A stretch of 7,260 nucleotides of DNA from JAGOJE01 sp964553715. GTDB lineage: Bacteria; Pseudomonadota; Alphaproteobacteria; Rickettsiales; Rickettsiaceae. The stretch is from the NCBI GenBank assembly GCA_964553715.1, contig CAZKKY010000038.1, forward strand, positions 1 to 7,260, in the 5' to 3' direction. Positions 1 through 5,920 of the stretch are shown here, in pieces. Under the pieces are notes generated by a model. The model saw nothing but the letters and a program-made list of their open reading frames with translations. It did not search any database and had not been told where the DNA came from. Made by a program: the position numbers and the translations under genes. The stretch's first letter is position 1. Each line of letters opens with the position of its first letter.

Positions 1-195
1 GTATCATAATAACTCAACTGACAGTCCCAACTTATCTGACTATCAATTGTAAATACTGTCCGTCAGATCAAATCTAAATTTGTACACTTGAGTAGAGTAG
101 ATTTTGTTGCTATTATACATGACTTTATTGTTGCCATCAACGCTTCTATAAACCTTGTATTTGCTGAAAATTTTACTTGACTCTTAAGACGGTAG
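1..195. other. Left-edge region with no supportable gene
   Basis: I see no gene here that I can support. Frames open at the left edge end quickly on the plus strand (stops at 50-52 and 75-77), so a few last codons of an upstream gene are possible but unprovable. On minus, 46 codons are open from 183 to a stop at 43-45, with an internal ATG giving 25 residues; the predicted peptide is rich in Tyr, Lys and Asn and I do not recognise it. It may be a gene remnant or chance. An imperfect inverted repeat pairs CTGACAGT (18-25) with ACTG (55-58) and TCAG (63-66), four bases being bulged between the last two. Confidence 0.3.
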
Positions 196-222
196 ATTGC
201 TTCAGGCTAATGCCTTCGCAAT
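196..222. repeat. Short palindromic element (ATTGC...GCAAT hairpin)
   Basis: ATTGC (196-200) pairs with GCAAT (218-222), and inside that AGGC (204-207) pairs with GCCT (212-215) around a TAAT loop; TTC/TC forms a small internal bulge. It is richer in G+C than its surroundings. Read on minus it starts GTCATTGCGAAGG and ends GAAGCAATC, which resembles dispersed intergenic palindromes of the GTCATTGCGAG...GCAATC type known from several intracellular bacteria. That family link is from memory. It lies downstream of tRNA-Ser, but no T-run follows on the minus strand, so it is not a typical intrinsic terminator. Confidence 0.5.
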
Positions 223-252
223 GACTATGAGAAAAGTTCTTCTTAAAAAATC

Positions 253-342
253 TGGCGGATGGGGTGGGATTCGAACCCACGGTACAGTTGCCCGCACGTC
301 AGTTTTCAAGACTGATTCCTTAAACCACTCGGACACCCATCC
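253..342 (-). tRNA. tRNA-Ser(UGA)
   Basis: Read on minus, a perfect seven-pair acceptor stem joins GGATGGG (342-336) to CCCATCC, followed by discriminator G and an encoded CCA (255-253). The anticodon arm is TCAGT-CTTGAAA-ACTGA, so the anticodon is TGA (plus-strand 306-308), which decodes UCA and, by wobble, other UCN serine codons. A long variable arm (about GTGCGGGCAACTGTAC) marks it as class II, as expected for serine. The T-arm GTGGG-TTCGAAT-CCCAC is canonical. It is divergent from tRNA-Thr and has its own promoter. A T-rich stretch follows the CCA on the minus strand. No mismatch suggests a pseudogene. Confidence 0.97.
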
Positions 343-349
343 AAGAACC

Positions 350-378
350 GATATACCAGAGAAAAACAATGCTTGCAA
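350..378 (-). promoter_or_regulatory. Putative sigma-70 promoter of tRNA-Ser
   Basis: On minus, TTGCAA (plus 373-378) and TATATC (plus 350-355) are separated by exactly 17 bases, matching a -35/-10 pair at ideal spacing (four of six bases in each). The predicted start falls at about 343, one or so bases before the mature tRNA 5' end, so the leader would be very short. Confidence 0.5.
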
Positions 379-394
379 GTAAAATATCAAATAA

Positions 395-423
395 TCATTG
401 CAAAAGAATCAATTCTATATAAT
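395..423 (+). promoter_or_regulatory. Putative promoter of tRNA-Thr with palindrome
   Basis: A perfect -10 hexamer TATAAT (418-423) lies 11 bases before the mature tRNA-Thr 5' end. The -35 position (395-400, TCATTG, 17-base spacer) is a poor match. The spacer contains the palindrome AGAAT-CA-ATTCT (405-416), one base before the -10. The same palindrome with a different two-base centre occurs at 4846-4857. It could be an operator or UP-type helper, or coincidence. Confidence 0.5.
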
Positions 424-434
424 ATCATGACTAG

Positions 435-510
435 GCCGATGTAGCTCAGCTGGTAGAGCAACACATTCGTAATGTGTGGGTCGGGGGTTCAAGTCCCTTT
501 ATCGGCACCA
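435..510 (+). tRNA. tRNA-Thr(CGU)
   Basis: The 76 bases fold as a standard class I tRNA. GCCGATG (435-441) pairs with TATCGGC (500-506, one G-T pair), then comes discriminator A and an encoded CCA (508-510). The D-arm is GCTC...GAGC, the anticodon arm is ACACA-TTCGTAA-TGTGT with anticodon CGT, and the T-arm is GGGGG-TTCAAGT-CCCTT with two G-T pairs at its base. It decodes the threonine codon ACG, rare in such an AT-rich genome, so a second tRNA-Thr reading ACA/ACU should exist elsewhere. The convergent ankyrin gene ends 12 bases beyond the CCA. Confidence 0.96.
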
Positions 511-522
511 CATTATTTTTAT

Positions 523-1440
523 TTATCGAGTTTTGTCCTTATCCTTATTTTTATTTGGTCCTTTTAAACTATTAATTATTCTGCTAAGGTCGTTTCGTTG
601 ATTTGCCAAAGCGGTTTTTGCTTCTTTTCCTACTTGTCCTGTTACTTCCCATACAAGTAAAGGATTTTTAGTATCCATGGCAAGTTTTAGAGCTGTTTTT
701 CCTTCTTTATTTACAAGATCTGTATCAGCACCTTGTTCTATTAGATTTTTGGTAGTATCAAGATCTTTTTTCTTAATAGAATGCATCAGAGCTGTATTGC
801 CATTATTATCTTGAATGTTAAGGTCAGTTTTTTCTATCAATAGATTTATCACATTTTCCTTTTTTGGGTCATACACATAATAAAGGTCGGCATGTTCAAT
901 AGCATGCATCAAAGCTGTTTTTCCTGATGAGTCTTGTATGTTTGGATTTTCTCCTTTCTCAAGCAAAGATTTTACTTTATTTACATCACCCATTTTAGAA
1001 GCCTCTATAAGGCTTGTTTTTTCATCATTATATTTATGGGTATTATATGGATTTTTGACTTGGCTTGGATTCGATAAGATGTCTGGATTTTCTTTAGAAG
1101 AAATTGCAATCTCTTCTTTATAACCTTGACCTTTTAAGACTTGCCACATCTTAATTTGTGTTGCTAGGTCATCATAATTTGTAAGGTAGCCTTGGGCGGT
1201 TTTTTCATTATTATCAAACAGATTTTGATTTACGCCTTTTTTTACTAATGCATCTACAAGTTTGAAATCTTTTTGTCGTACTGCCTGTATTAAAGCTGTG
1301 CTATTATCACGGTTTTTATCTTGATAATTAAGCTCTTCTACACTAGCATTTTGTATGTAAGAGAGTATCTCTGCTGAATTTGCATTAGGAGACTTAGTAT
1401 CTATAGCATCGCATAGTTCCTGAGGTGTGTTAATAGCCAT
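523..1440 (-). CDS. Ankyrin-repeat protein, candidate host-interacting protein
   Basis: This 305-residue protein has ankyrin repeats, 33-residue helix-loop-helix units that bind other proteins. Repeats with the TAL.xA / LL..Ga..N core are visible at about residues 45-76, 139-170, 171-210, 212-243 and 244-270. The last is degenerate and cap-like; 77-110 is a decayed unit followed by an unrelated linker to about 138. The 171-210 unit carries an insertion of about eight residues (YVYDPKKE) between its helices. The tail (294-305) is Lys/Asn/Asp-rich. There is no signal peptide or membrane segment, so it is cytoplasmic or leaves the cell by a dedicated secretion system. Ankyrin proteins are common effectors in Rickettsiales and Legionella, but that role is inferred here. 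The ATG is supported by AGAGG about five bases upstream (plus 1445-1449). The gene stands alone, divergent from addB. The partner is unknown. Confidence 0.88.
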   Translation of the reverse strand: MAINTPQELCDAIDTKSPNANSAEILSYIQNASVEELNYQDKNRDNSTALIQAVRQKDFKLVDALVKKGVNQNLFDNNEKTAQGYLTNYDDLATQIKMWQVLKGQGYKEEIAISSKENPDILSNPSQVKNPYNTHKYNDEKTSLIEASKMGDVNKVKSLLEKGENPNIQDSSGKTALMHAIEHADLYYVYDPKKENVINLLIEKTDLNIQDNNGNTALMHSIKKKDLDTTKNLIEQGADTDLVNKEGKTALKLAMDTKNPLLVWEVTGQVGKEAKTALANQRNDLSRIINSLKGPNKNKDKDKTR

Positions 1441-1444
1441 ATAT

Positions 1445-1500
1445 CCTCTTAGTTTGATTTTATTAAACTATATCAAAGTTAAAGAATCTATAGTAATTCT
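1445..1500 (-). promoter_or_regulatory. Leader and putative promoter of the ankyrin gene
   Basis: On minus, TATAGT (plus 1467-1472) is a five-of-six match to a -10; the -35 position is weak. Ten bases upstream lies AGAAT-N8-ATTCT (1483-1500), a wider-spaced version of the palindrome seen at 405-416 and 4846-4857. A perfect inverted repeat TAGTTT / AAACTA (1450-1455 and 1465-1470, nine-base loop) overlaps the -10 and the predicted start and ends next to the Shine-Dalgarno sequence (1445-1449). It could act as an operator or as a weak RNA hairpin next to the ribosome site. Confidence 0.35.
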
Positions 1501-1531
1501 AAATTATTTATGCCTTTGGTTTATACAAATG

Positions 1532-1551
1532 TGTGATTATTATCTATCACA
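1532..1551. promoter_or_regulatory. Operator-like inverted repeat TGTGAT-N8-ATCACA
   Basis: Perfect six-base arms TGTGAT (1532-1537) and ATCACA (1546-1551) flank eight bases in the gap between the divergent ankyrin gene and addB, about 45 bases upstream of the proposed addB -10. The arms resemble a CRP half-site, but the spacing (ten bases between TGTGA and TCACA rather than six) does not fit CRP. It is suited to a dimeric regulator; which one is unknown. Confidence 0.3.
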
Positions 1552-1593
1552 AGCAAGGGCTGTTATAGCAGAAATGATTTATACATAATAATA

Positions 1594-1602
1594 TGGTATG
1601 AT
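1594..1602 (+). promoter_or_regulatory. Putative extended -10 promoter of addB
   Basis: TGG followed by TATGAT (1597-1602) fits the extended -10 pattern TGn-TATAAT with one mismatch. No convincing -35 is present, which extended -10 promoters tolerate. The predicted start near 1609 would give a leader of about 60 bases before the ATG at 1672. Confidence 0.35.
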
Positions 1603-1671
1603 GCCAAAAGCCACTTGTTCTGCTTTCTTTTTTCTGATATTAAATTACGACAAACTTCTTTCCTAAATCTG

Positions 1672-4329
1672 ATGACAGTTTATTTTTTGCCAGCAAATCA
1701 AAGTTATCTAGAAGCTATTTCAGATTATCTAATTAGTAATCATTTAGAGAATTTTACTAGCATTAAAGTAATTGTGCCAAATACTATGGTTTGCGCATCT
1801 CTTCAGCATATTTTAATCAAAAATATCCAAAATGGATCGAGTTTTTTACCTAATATTATTCCTATTTCTTCTTTATCTGAAGAAGGAGACTTTGCATATA
1901 AAATGCCAAGTGATGCTATTTCTATGGCTGGATATCTAGAACAAAAATTATTGTTAATAGATATAATAAAAAAATACAATTTTAAGGCCTTTAACTTATT
2001 ACAAGCATCTTATCTGAGTGATAAGCTAATAAAGCTATTTTATGAATTTGAATATGGAGAGATAGATATCAAATCTTTAGCTGGTGCTGTAGAATTAGAC
2101 AGTCAAGCGCATTGGATAATGATAACAAATTTTTTGATATATGCATATGAAGAATGGAAAATAAGAATAAAGAGCAATAAAAAAATTAACCCTATAGAAT
2201 ATCAAAAAATTTCTCTAAAAATAGCATTAGAAGATCAGTCTAATATTACGATATTAGTTGGAGTAATGAATGATACAAAATTTGTTAAGGACTTTATCAA
2301 ACGCTTAGCTCATTCTGATAATGGGATAGTTATATTGCCTCCATTTCACAAAAAGGATATAAAAAAAGAGATAGATCCCTTGTCTCCTCTATATAAAATT
2401 AAAGAATTGCTAAAATATTGCGATGTAACAATAGATGAATTAGTGAGTCTTCCTACATCTAAACCATATGAAATAATAAGTAAGATAGAATATATAAAGG
2501 CGGATGATATTTTAGAAGAGGCAGAGATAATATCATTGATTGCTGCAAATATTCCCAAAAATGAAAAAGTGGGCATAGTTACAAATAATGATGACTTGAT
2601 AAACTTATGTTCAATAGCATTATTAAAATATGGAATTAACCTAAATAATCTTCGTGGATTACAATTGGTTACAACAAAACATGCAGAATTTGCATTGCTG
2701 CTCGCAGAAACAGTATTTACGCGTGATATAATTAAATTTACCGCCTTACTAAAGACACCATTTTTGATTTCAGAATTTATATATAAGTTTGAAATGAACT
2801 TTTTAAGAAAGTCATCTATAGATACGATAGATGAGTTACAATTATCAATAAATGAGGAAGACGAAGATGCTACAAAGCTATTAAATGAGTTTATAAAAAA
2901 CACATCCGTGTTTTACAATAAAGGCAGTGTTAAAGCTAATTTCAAACATATAGTTAGCTCTCATATTGATGCTATAAATAATGTAGCTCCTGGCGTATTT
3001 GCAGGAGAAGAAGGCTTAGCTCTTAAAAAATTCTTTTTAGAACTAGTTGAGATATCTTCAAATATAGAATTTGTTGATGTGGAATTCTATCCTAGCATTT
3101 TAAAGCAGCTATTATCTCATGCTAAGTTTTTTCCGGGTAATAATAGTAATATATTTTTCTTAACCTTTGGAGATGCAGCTCTGCTTGAAATTGATAGAGT
3201 AATAATAGCAGATTGTAATGATGGTAGCATTCCAAAGCGTTATAATGAAGACCCATGGATGAACAATAAAATTAGGAAAGCAATAGGTCTTGCTTCTATA
3301 GAAGATATAATTAATATGGAACATTATTATTTTTATCTTCTGCTTAATAAAAAAGAAGTTTTTATTACTAGGTCTTGCAAAAATCTTGCTCAAGAATCAA
3401 GATTTTTGACTGAATTTTTACTAACAGAAGAAAAAAATCCTATAGAATTATCCGATTGGAATGGTGTATATGATAATATATTTTATTCAGAGAGTCTAGA
3501 TTTATCAGGTTCGATAGGTAGTAGCGCTAATTTTCCATCATCTATCTCTGCAACTAATATAGAATTGCTAGTTCGAAATCCGTACATTTTTTATGCTAAA
3601 AATATTTTAAAGCTGAAAAAAATAGATGATATAAATAGAGAGCCATCTTTTGCAGATTTTGGTACGTTAGTTCATAATATCATTGCACTATATACAGAGG
3701 AATATAAAGCAAGTAGAACATATGAGGAAAAATCTAAGCAAATAATAAACATTGCAAATAATTTGTTTTATAAAGATCCTATACATAAAAAAGCCAGATC
3801 TTGGTGGCAAAAACTGATCAATATTTGTCATGGATTCATAGAATGGGATGAAAAACGAAGAGATGATATATCTTCTGTTTATAGCGAAATATATGGTGAA
3901 ACTATTTTGTCGATAGGTACTCATAATATTAAGGTTACCGCAATAGCAGATCGTATAGAGATTACAAAATCTGGAGATTTACAAATATTAGACTATAAAA
4001 CAGGAGCAGTGCCATCCAAACAAGATGTGCTAACTGGATTAGCTCCGCAGTTAATTGTAGAAGCAATAATAGCATTAGAGGGGGGTTTTAATAATATAAA
4101 ACTACAATCTTTTAATAAAATTATTCTTACTTATGTGAAAATATCAGGTTCTAAACAATCTTATAACGAGACATCAATAGAGGTGTCGCTAGATGATTTG
4201 TTACGTCATAAAGAAGGATTAATAAAGCTTATTTCCTATTATGCAAACAACAAAATTTTTCCATCAACTGCAAATTCTATATATTCTCCAAGATACAATA
4301 ATTATGATCATTTAGAACGTAGTAGCTAA
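1672..4329 (+). CDS. addB: AddB, AddAB double-strand-break repair nuclease subunit
   Basis: AddB is the second subunit of AddAB, the alphaproteobacterial and Firmicute counterpart of RecBCD; it resects DNA double-strand ends and prepares them for RecA. The inactivated-helicase N-terminus lacks a Walker A motif, as expected if AddA is the motor. The middle contains the family block DRVIIADCNDGSIPKR followed by DPWMNNKIRKAIGL. The C-terminal RecB-type nuclease shows GTLVH (664-668), ADR (759-761), LDYKTG (D774, K776) and Q793, so H668, D760, D774, K776 and Q793 form an apparently intact active site. It ends YDHLERSS, the alphaproteobacterial-type ending, without the Cys cluster that binds Fe-S in Bacillus AddB. 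At 885 residues it is shorter than the roughly 1000 usual in free-living relatives. I chose ATG 1672 because the family begins at MTVYFLPAN; a TTG at 1615 would add 19 residues without homology. No good Shine-Dalgarno is visible. addA is not adjacent. Confidence 0.93.
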   Translation: MTVYFLPANQSYLEAISDYLISNHLENFTSIKVIVPNTMVCASLQHILIKNIQNGSSFLPNIIPISSLSEEGDFAYKMPSDAISMAGYLEQKLLLIDIIKKYNFKAFNLLQASYLSDKLIKLFYEFEYGEIDIKSLAGAVELDSQAHWIMITNFLIYAYEEWKIRIKSNKKINPIEYQKISLKIALEDQSNITILVGVMNDTKFVKDFIKRLAHSDNGIVILPPFHKKDIKKEIDPLSPLYKIKELLKYCDVTIDELVSLPTSKPYEIISKIEYIKADDILEEAEIISLIAANIPKNEKVGIVTNNDDLINLCSIALLKYGINLNNLRGLQLVTTKHAEFALLLAETVFTRDIIKFTALLKTPFLISEFIYKFEMNFLRKSSIDTIDELQLSINEEDEDATKLLNEFIKNTSVFYNKGSVKANFKHIVSSHIDAINNVAPGVFAGEEGLALKKFFLELVEISSNIEFVDVEFYPSILKQLLSHAKFFPGNNSNIFFLTFGDAALLEIDRVIIADCNDGSIPKRYNEDPWMNNKIRKAIGLASIEDIINMEHYYFYLLLNKKEVFITRSCKNLAQESRFLTEFLLTEEKNPIELSDWNGVYDNIFYSESLDLSGSIGSSANFPSSISATNIELLVRNPYIFYAKNILKLKKIDDINREPSFADFGTLVHNIIALYTEEYKASRTYEEKSKQIINIANNLFYKDPIHKKARSWWQKLINICHGFIEWDEKRRDDISSVYSEIYGETILSIGTHNIKVTAIADRIEITKSGDLQILDYKTGAVPSKQDVLTGLAPQLIVEAIIALEGGFNNIKLQSFNKIILTYVKISGSKQSYNETSIEVSLDDLLRHKEGLIKLISYYANNKIFPSTANSIYSPRYNNYDHLERSS

Positions 4330-4343
4330 GTTATGATAGAGCA

Positions 4344-4805
4344 TCAAAAGCCACCTATGTTGTTTATAGGAAGTTTACGTTTTACTTCTGCTTCCTTTGC
4401 TAGATATTTTTGTGCTTCTTGAGAAAGACCTTGAAATAGCGCTTTTTTCTCTTTGTTAATTTTTGCTATCGCTTTTCGATAATTTCTGATTTCTTGAATT
4501 ACAGGTCCTTTGATACCAGAAAGATATTTTTTATAGTCTTGTATAATTTTTTGACGTTCATTTTGATCTTTCTCATCTTCTTTTTTTAGATAATCATCAT
4601 CAGGATAAATATCGATATCATTTTGATCGTTTTTGCTTTCTGTCTCCGGATTCGTAATGGGATTGTTGCTTTTTGGCTTAGTATCTTGGCTAAGAGGAGT
4701 AGGTGTAGCTGTGGTTACCGGAGAAATAGGAGTAGGGCTTGCGATGCAATATGTGCTATGTAATATTATAGAAAATAAGGCAATAATAATATTATATTTA
4801 TACAT
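4344..4805 (-). CDS. Unrecognised small protein, probably exported
   Basis: I do not recognise this 153-residue protein. Residues 1-22 look like a Sec signal peptide: a Lys near the start, a hydrophobic core IIIALFSIIL, then CIA|SPTP as a possible cleavage site. Cys20 lacks a proper lipobox (S at -3), so lipoprotein status is unlikely. Residues about 23-60 are a Pro/Thr/Ser/Asn-rich linker of low complexity, followed by an acidic stretch (DIDIYPDDDYLKKEDE, about 69-84). The rest is a highly charged, helical or coiled-coil block, with YRKAIAKINKEKKALFQ and YLAKEAEVKRKLP as its most patterned parts. The start is fixed by GAGGAG (plus 4809-4814) just before the ATG. The frame stays open upstream to 5006, but that would overrun prmA. 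The gene is tail to tail with addB (14-base gap) and divergent from prmA. A periplasmic or host-directed role is a guess. Confidence 0.75.
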   Translation of the reverse strand: MYKYNIIIALFSIILHSTYCIASPTPISPVTTATPTPLSQDTKPKSNNPITNPETESKNDQNDIDIYPDDDYLKKEDEKDQNERQKIIQDYKKYLSGIKGPVIQEIRNYRKAIAKINKEKKALFQGLSQEAQKYLAKEAEVKRKLPINNIGGF

Positions 4806-4824
4806 AGACTCCTCAATTATTTTA

Positions 4825-4865
4825 GTTATATTATAACTAGCATTTAGAATAGATTCTGCACAGAA
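4825..4865 (-). promoter_or_regulatory. Promoter of the exported-protein gene with stacked palindromes
   Basis: On minus a perfect TATAAT (plus 4830-4835) sits 24 bases before the ATG, giving a leader of about 18 bases that contains the strong Shine-Dalgarno sequence. The hexamer lies in a perfect inverted repeat GTTATA-T-TATAAC (4825-4837), so the opposite strand offers a similar element towards prmA. Ten bases further upstream two palindromes overlap: AGAAT-AG-ATTCT (4846-4857) and TTCTG-CA-CAGAA (4854-4865), covering the -35 area. The -35 itself is a poor match. The 106-base gap is shared with prmA, so a bound regulator could affect both genes. Confidence 0.5.
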
Positions 4866-4911
4866 AGAACTATGTCTATGAGAAAAAATAATTATATTTA
4901 GTGATTTACAA

Positions 4912-5859
4912 GTGACAAATCCATTTAAACAACCATCTAATATTTGGAAATTAGAGTTAATAACTAGATATTCTATGATCCCTATATTTGAAGAATATTT
5001 TAGCAATTTTACTGATAATATTTCCTATAATGAATTATCCTCCAAAACTGTGGAATCCAAAGACGATGATATATGGTCTTTCGAGGCGTATATGGAAGAA
5101 AAGCCGGATATAATAAAAATTAAGGATGAATTGCAGAAATTTATATTGCTAGATAATACAGAGTGGGAATATCAAGATTCTTTAAAAATTAATCGTTTAG
5201 AAGAAGTAGATTGGGTCAAAAAAGTTCAGGAGAATTTTGTGCCCATTATCGTAGGCAGGTTTTTTATTACCAATCGTGTAAATGAGAATCTGTGTCCAGA
5301 TGATATGACCAAAATAGTTATAGATGCAAGTATGGCATTTGGTACTGGTGAGCATTACACTACTCAAGGGTGCCTAGAGGCTATGGAATTACTGTCTGTA
5401 GAAGCTTTTTGTGATATTTATGATATAGGAACAGGAAGTGGTATTCTTGCTATTATAGCAGCTAAGATGTGGAAAGACTCATTAGTTGTAGCTTCTGATA
5501 TTGAAGAATTATCTGTAGAAATTGCAAAACGTCATGCATTGATTAATGATGTTAAAATTACTACTGTACTTGCTGATGGACTTGAGGTAATAGATAATAA
5601 TGATAAAAGTTTTTCTAAAAAGGCTGATCTTATCATCAGTAATATTCTTGCTGTTCCTTTGATAAATATGGCAAGTAGTTTTAAGAATAATATAAAAGAA
5701 AATGGCTTTTTAATTCTATCGGGATTTCTAGATTATCAGTTGCCTTCTGTGTTAGAGGCTTATATCAAAAATGGTTTTACACCTCTTAATATAATCAATA
5801 AAAATTGTTGGATTACTCTTGTGATGCAGGGAAAATCAAAACAAACTACATTGAGATAA
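4912..5859 (+). CDS. prmA: Ribosomal protein L11 methyltransferase PrmA
   Basis: PrmA uses S-adenosylmethionine to methylate ribosomal protein L11 in the cytoplasm; loss is usually tolerated. The 315 residues match the family in length and order. An N-terminal substrate-recognition domain (about 1-120, beginning IWKLEL) is followed by the linker motif AFGTGEHYTT (142-151, fitting GTGxHxTT), SAM-binding motif I YDIGTGSGILAI (170-181), the acidic residue of motif II in ASDIEELS, and the PrmA signature SNILAVPL (243-250). LILSGFLDYQ lies near the end. I took GTG 4912 as the start because the WKLEL block just downstream belongs to the domain; the next in-frame ATG (4975) would remove it. No clear Shine-Dalgarno precedes it. 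It is divergent from the exported-protein gene and convergent with trxA. All catalytic motifs look intact. Confidence 0.94.
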   Translation: MTNPFKQPSNIWKLELITRYSMIPIFEEYFSNFTDNISYNELSSKTVESKDDDIWSFEAYMEEKPDIIKIKDELQKFILLDNTEWEYQDSLKINRLEEVDWVKKVQENFVPIIVGRFFITNRVNENLCPDDMTKIVIDASMAFGTGEHYTTQGCLEAMELLSVEAFCDIYDIGTGSGILAIIAAKMWKDSLVVASDIEELSVEIAKRHALINDVKITTVLADGLEVIDNNDKSFSKKADLIISNILAVPLINMASSFKNNIKENGFLILSGFLDYQLPSVLEAYIKNGFTPLNIINKNCWITLVMQGKSKQTTLR

Positions 5860-5860
5860 A

Positions 5861-5917
5861 TTAGTGATAAATTTTTTTAAGCCATATCTTATGTATGAAT
5901 GTGGTTTGGGTTACTAA
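5861..5917. terminator. Nested stem-loop between convergent prmA and trxA
   Basis: The 61-base gap can fold almost completely. An outer stem pairs TTAGTGA (5861-5867) with TTACTAA (5911-5917), with one G-T pair. An inner stem pairs AAGCCATAT (5879-5887) with ATGTGGTTT (5899-5907), nine pairs including two G-T, around an 11-base loop. A T7 run lies before the inner stem on plus, and no U-run follows on either strand, so it is not a classical intrinsic terminator. It may mark or protect the transcript ends. Folding is by eye only. Confidence 0.25.
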
Positions 5918-5920
5918 AAT

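Noticed and set aside
197..390. Open frames of about 60 codons on both strands across the tRNA-Ser gene
   Set aside because: They read straight through a well-formed tRNA gene and have no ribosome site or recognisable domain.
938..1123. Plus-strand open frame opposite the ankyrin gene
   Set aside because: It is an antisense shadow of the ankyrin repeats with no start signal.
1533..1551. CRP binding site
   Set aside because: The arms resemble TGTGA/TCACA, but the gap between them is ten bases, not six.
1615..1671. TTG start adding 19 residues to AddB
   Set aside because: The family begins at the MTVYFLPAN block, and the extra residues look like translated leader sequence.
2346..3924. Three minus-strand open frames inside addB
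   Set aside because: They are antisense to a protein with clear family motifs; their Ser/Ile/Phe-rich composition is typical of shadow frames.
1605..4354. Ten-base direct repeat CAAAAGCCAC flanking addB (1605-1614 and 4345-4354)
   Set aside because: In an AT-rich window this size many ten-base matches are expected by chance, there are no transposon features, and addB is a core gene.
4354..4370. Terminator hairpin CCTAT/ATAGG at the end of the exported-protein gene
   Set aside because: The stem is only five pairs, lies inside the coding sequence, and is followed by no more than four T residues.
4633..4836. Plus-strand 67-codon frame opposite the exported-protein gene
   Set aside because: It is the shadow of the low-complexity Pro/Thr linker and signal peptide, and it lacks a ribosome site.
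4806..5006. Longer N-terminus for the exported protein, starting at 5006
   Set aside because: It would overlap the start of prmA and bury a clear signal peptide, while the ATG at 4805 has a GAGGAG ribosome site and a TATAAT upstream.
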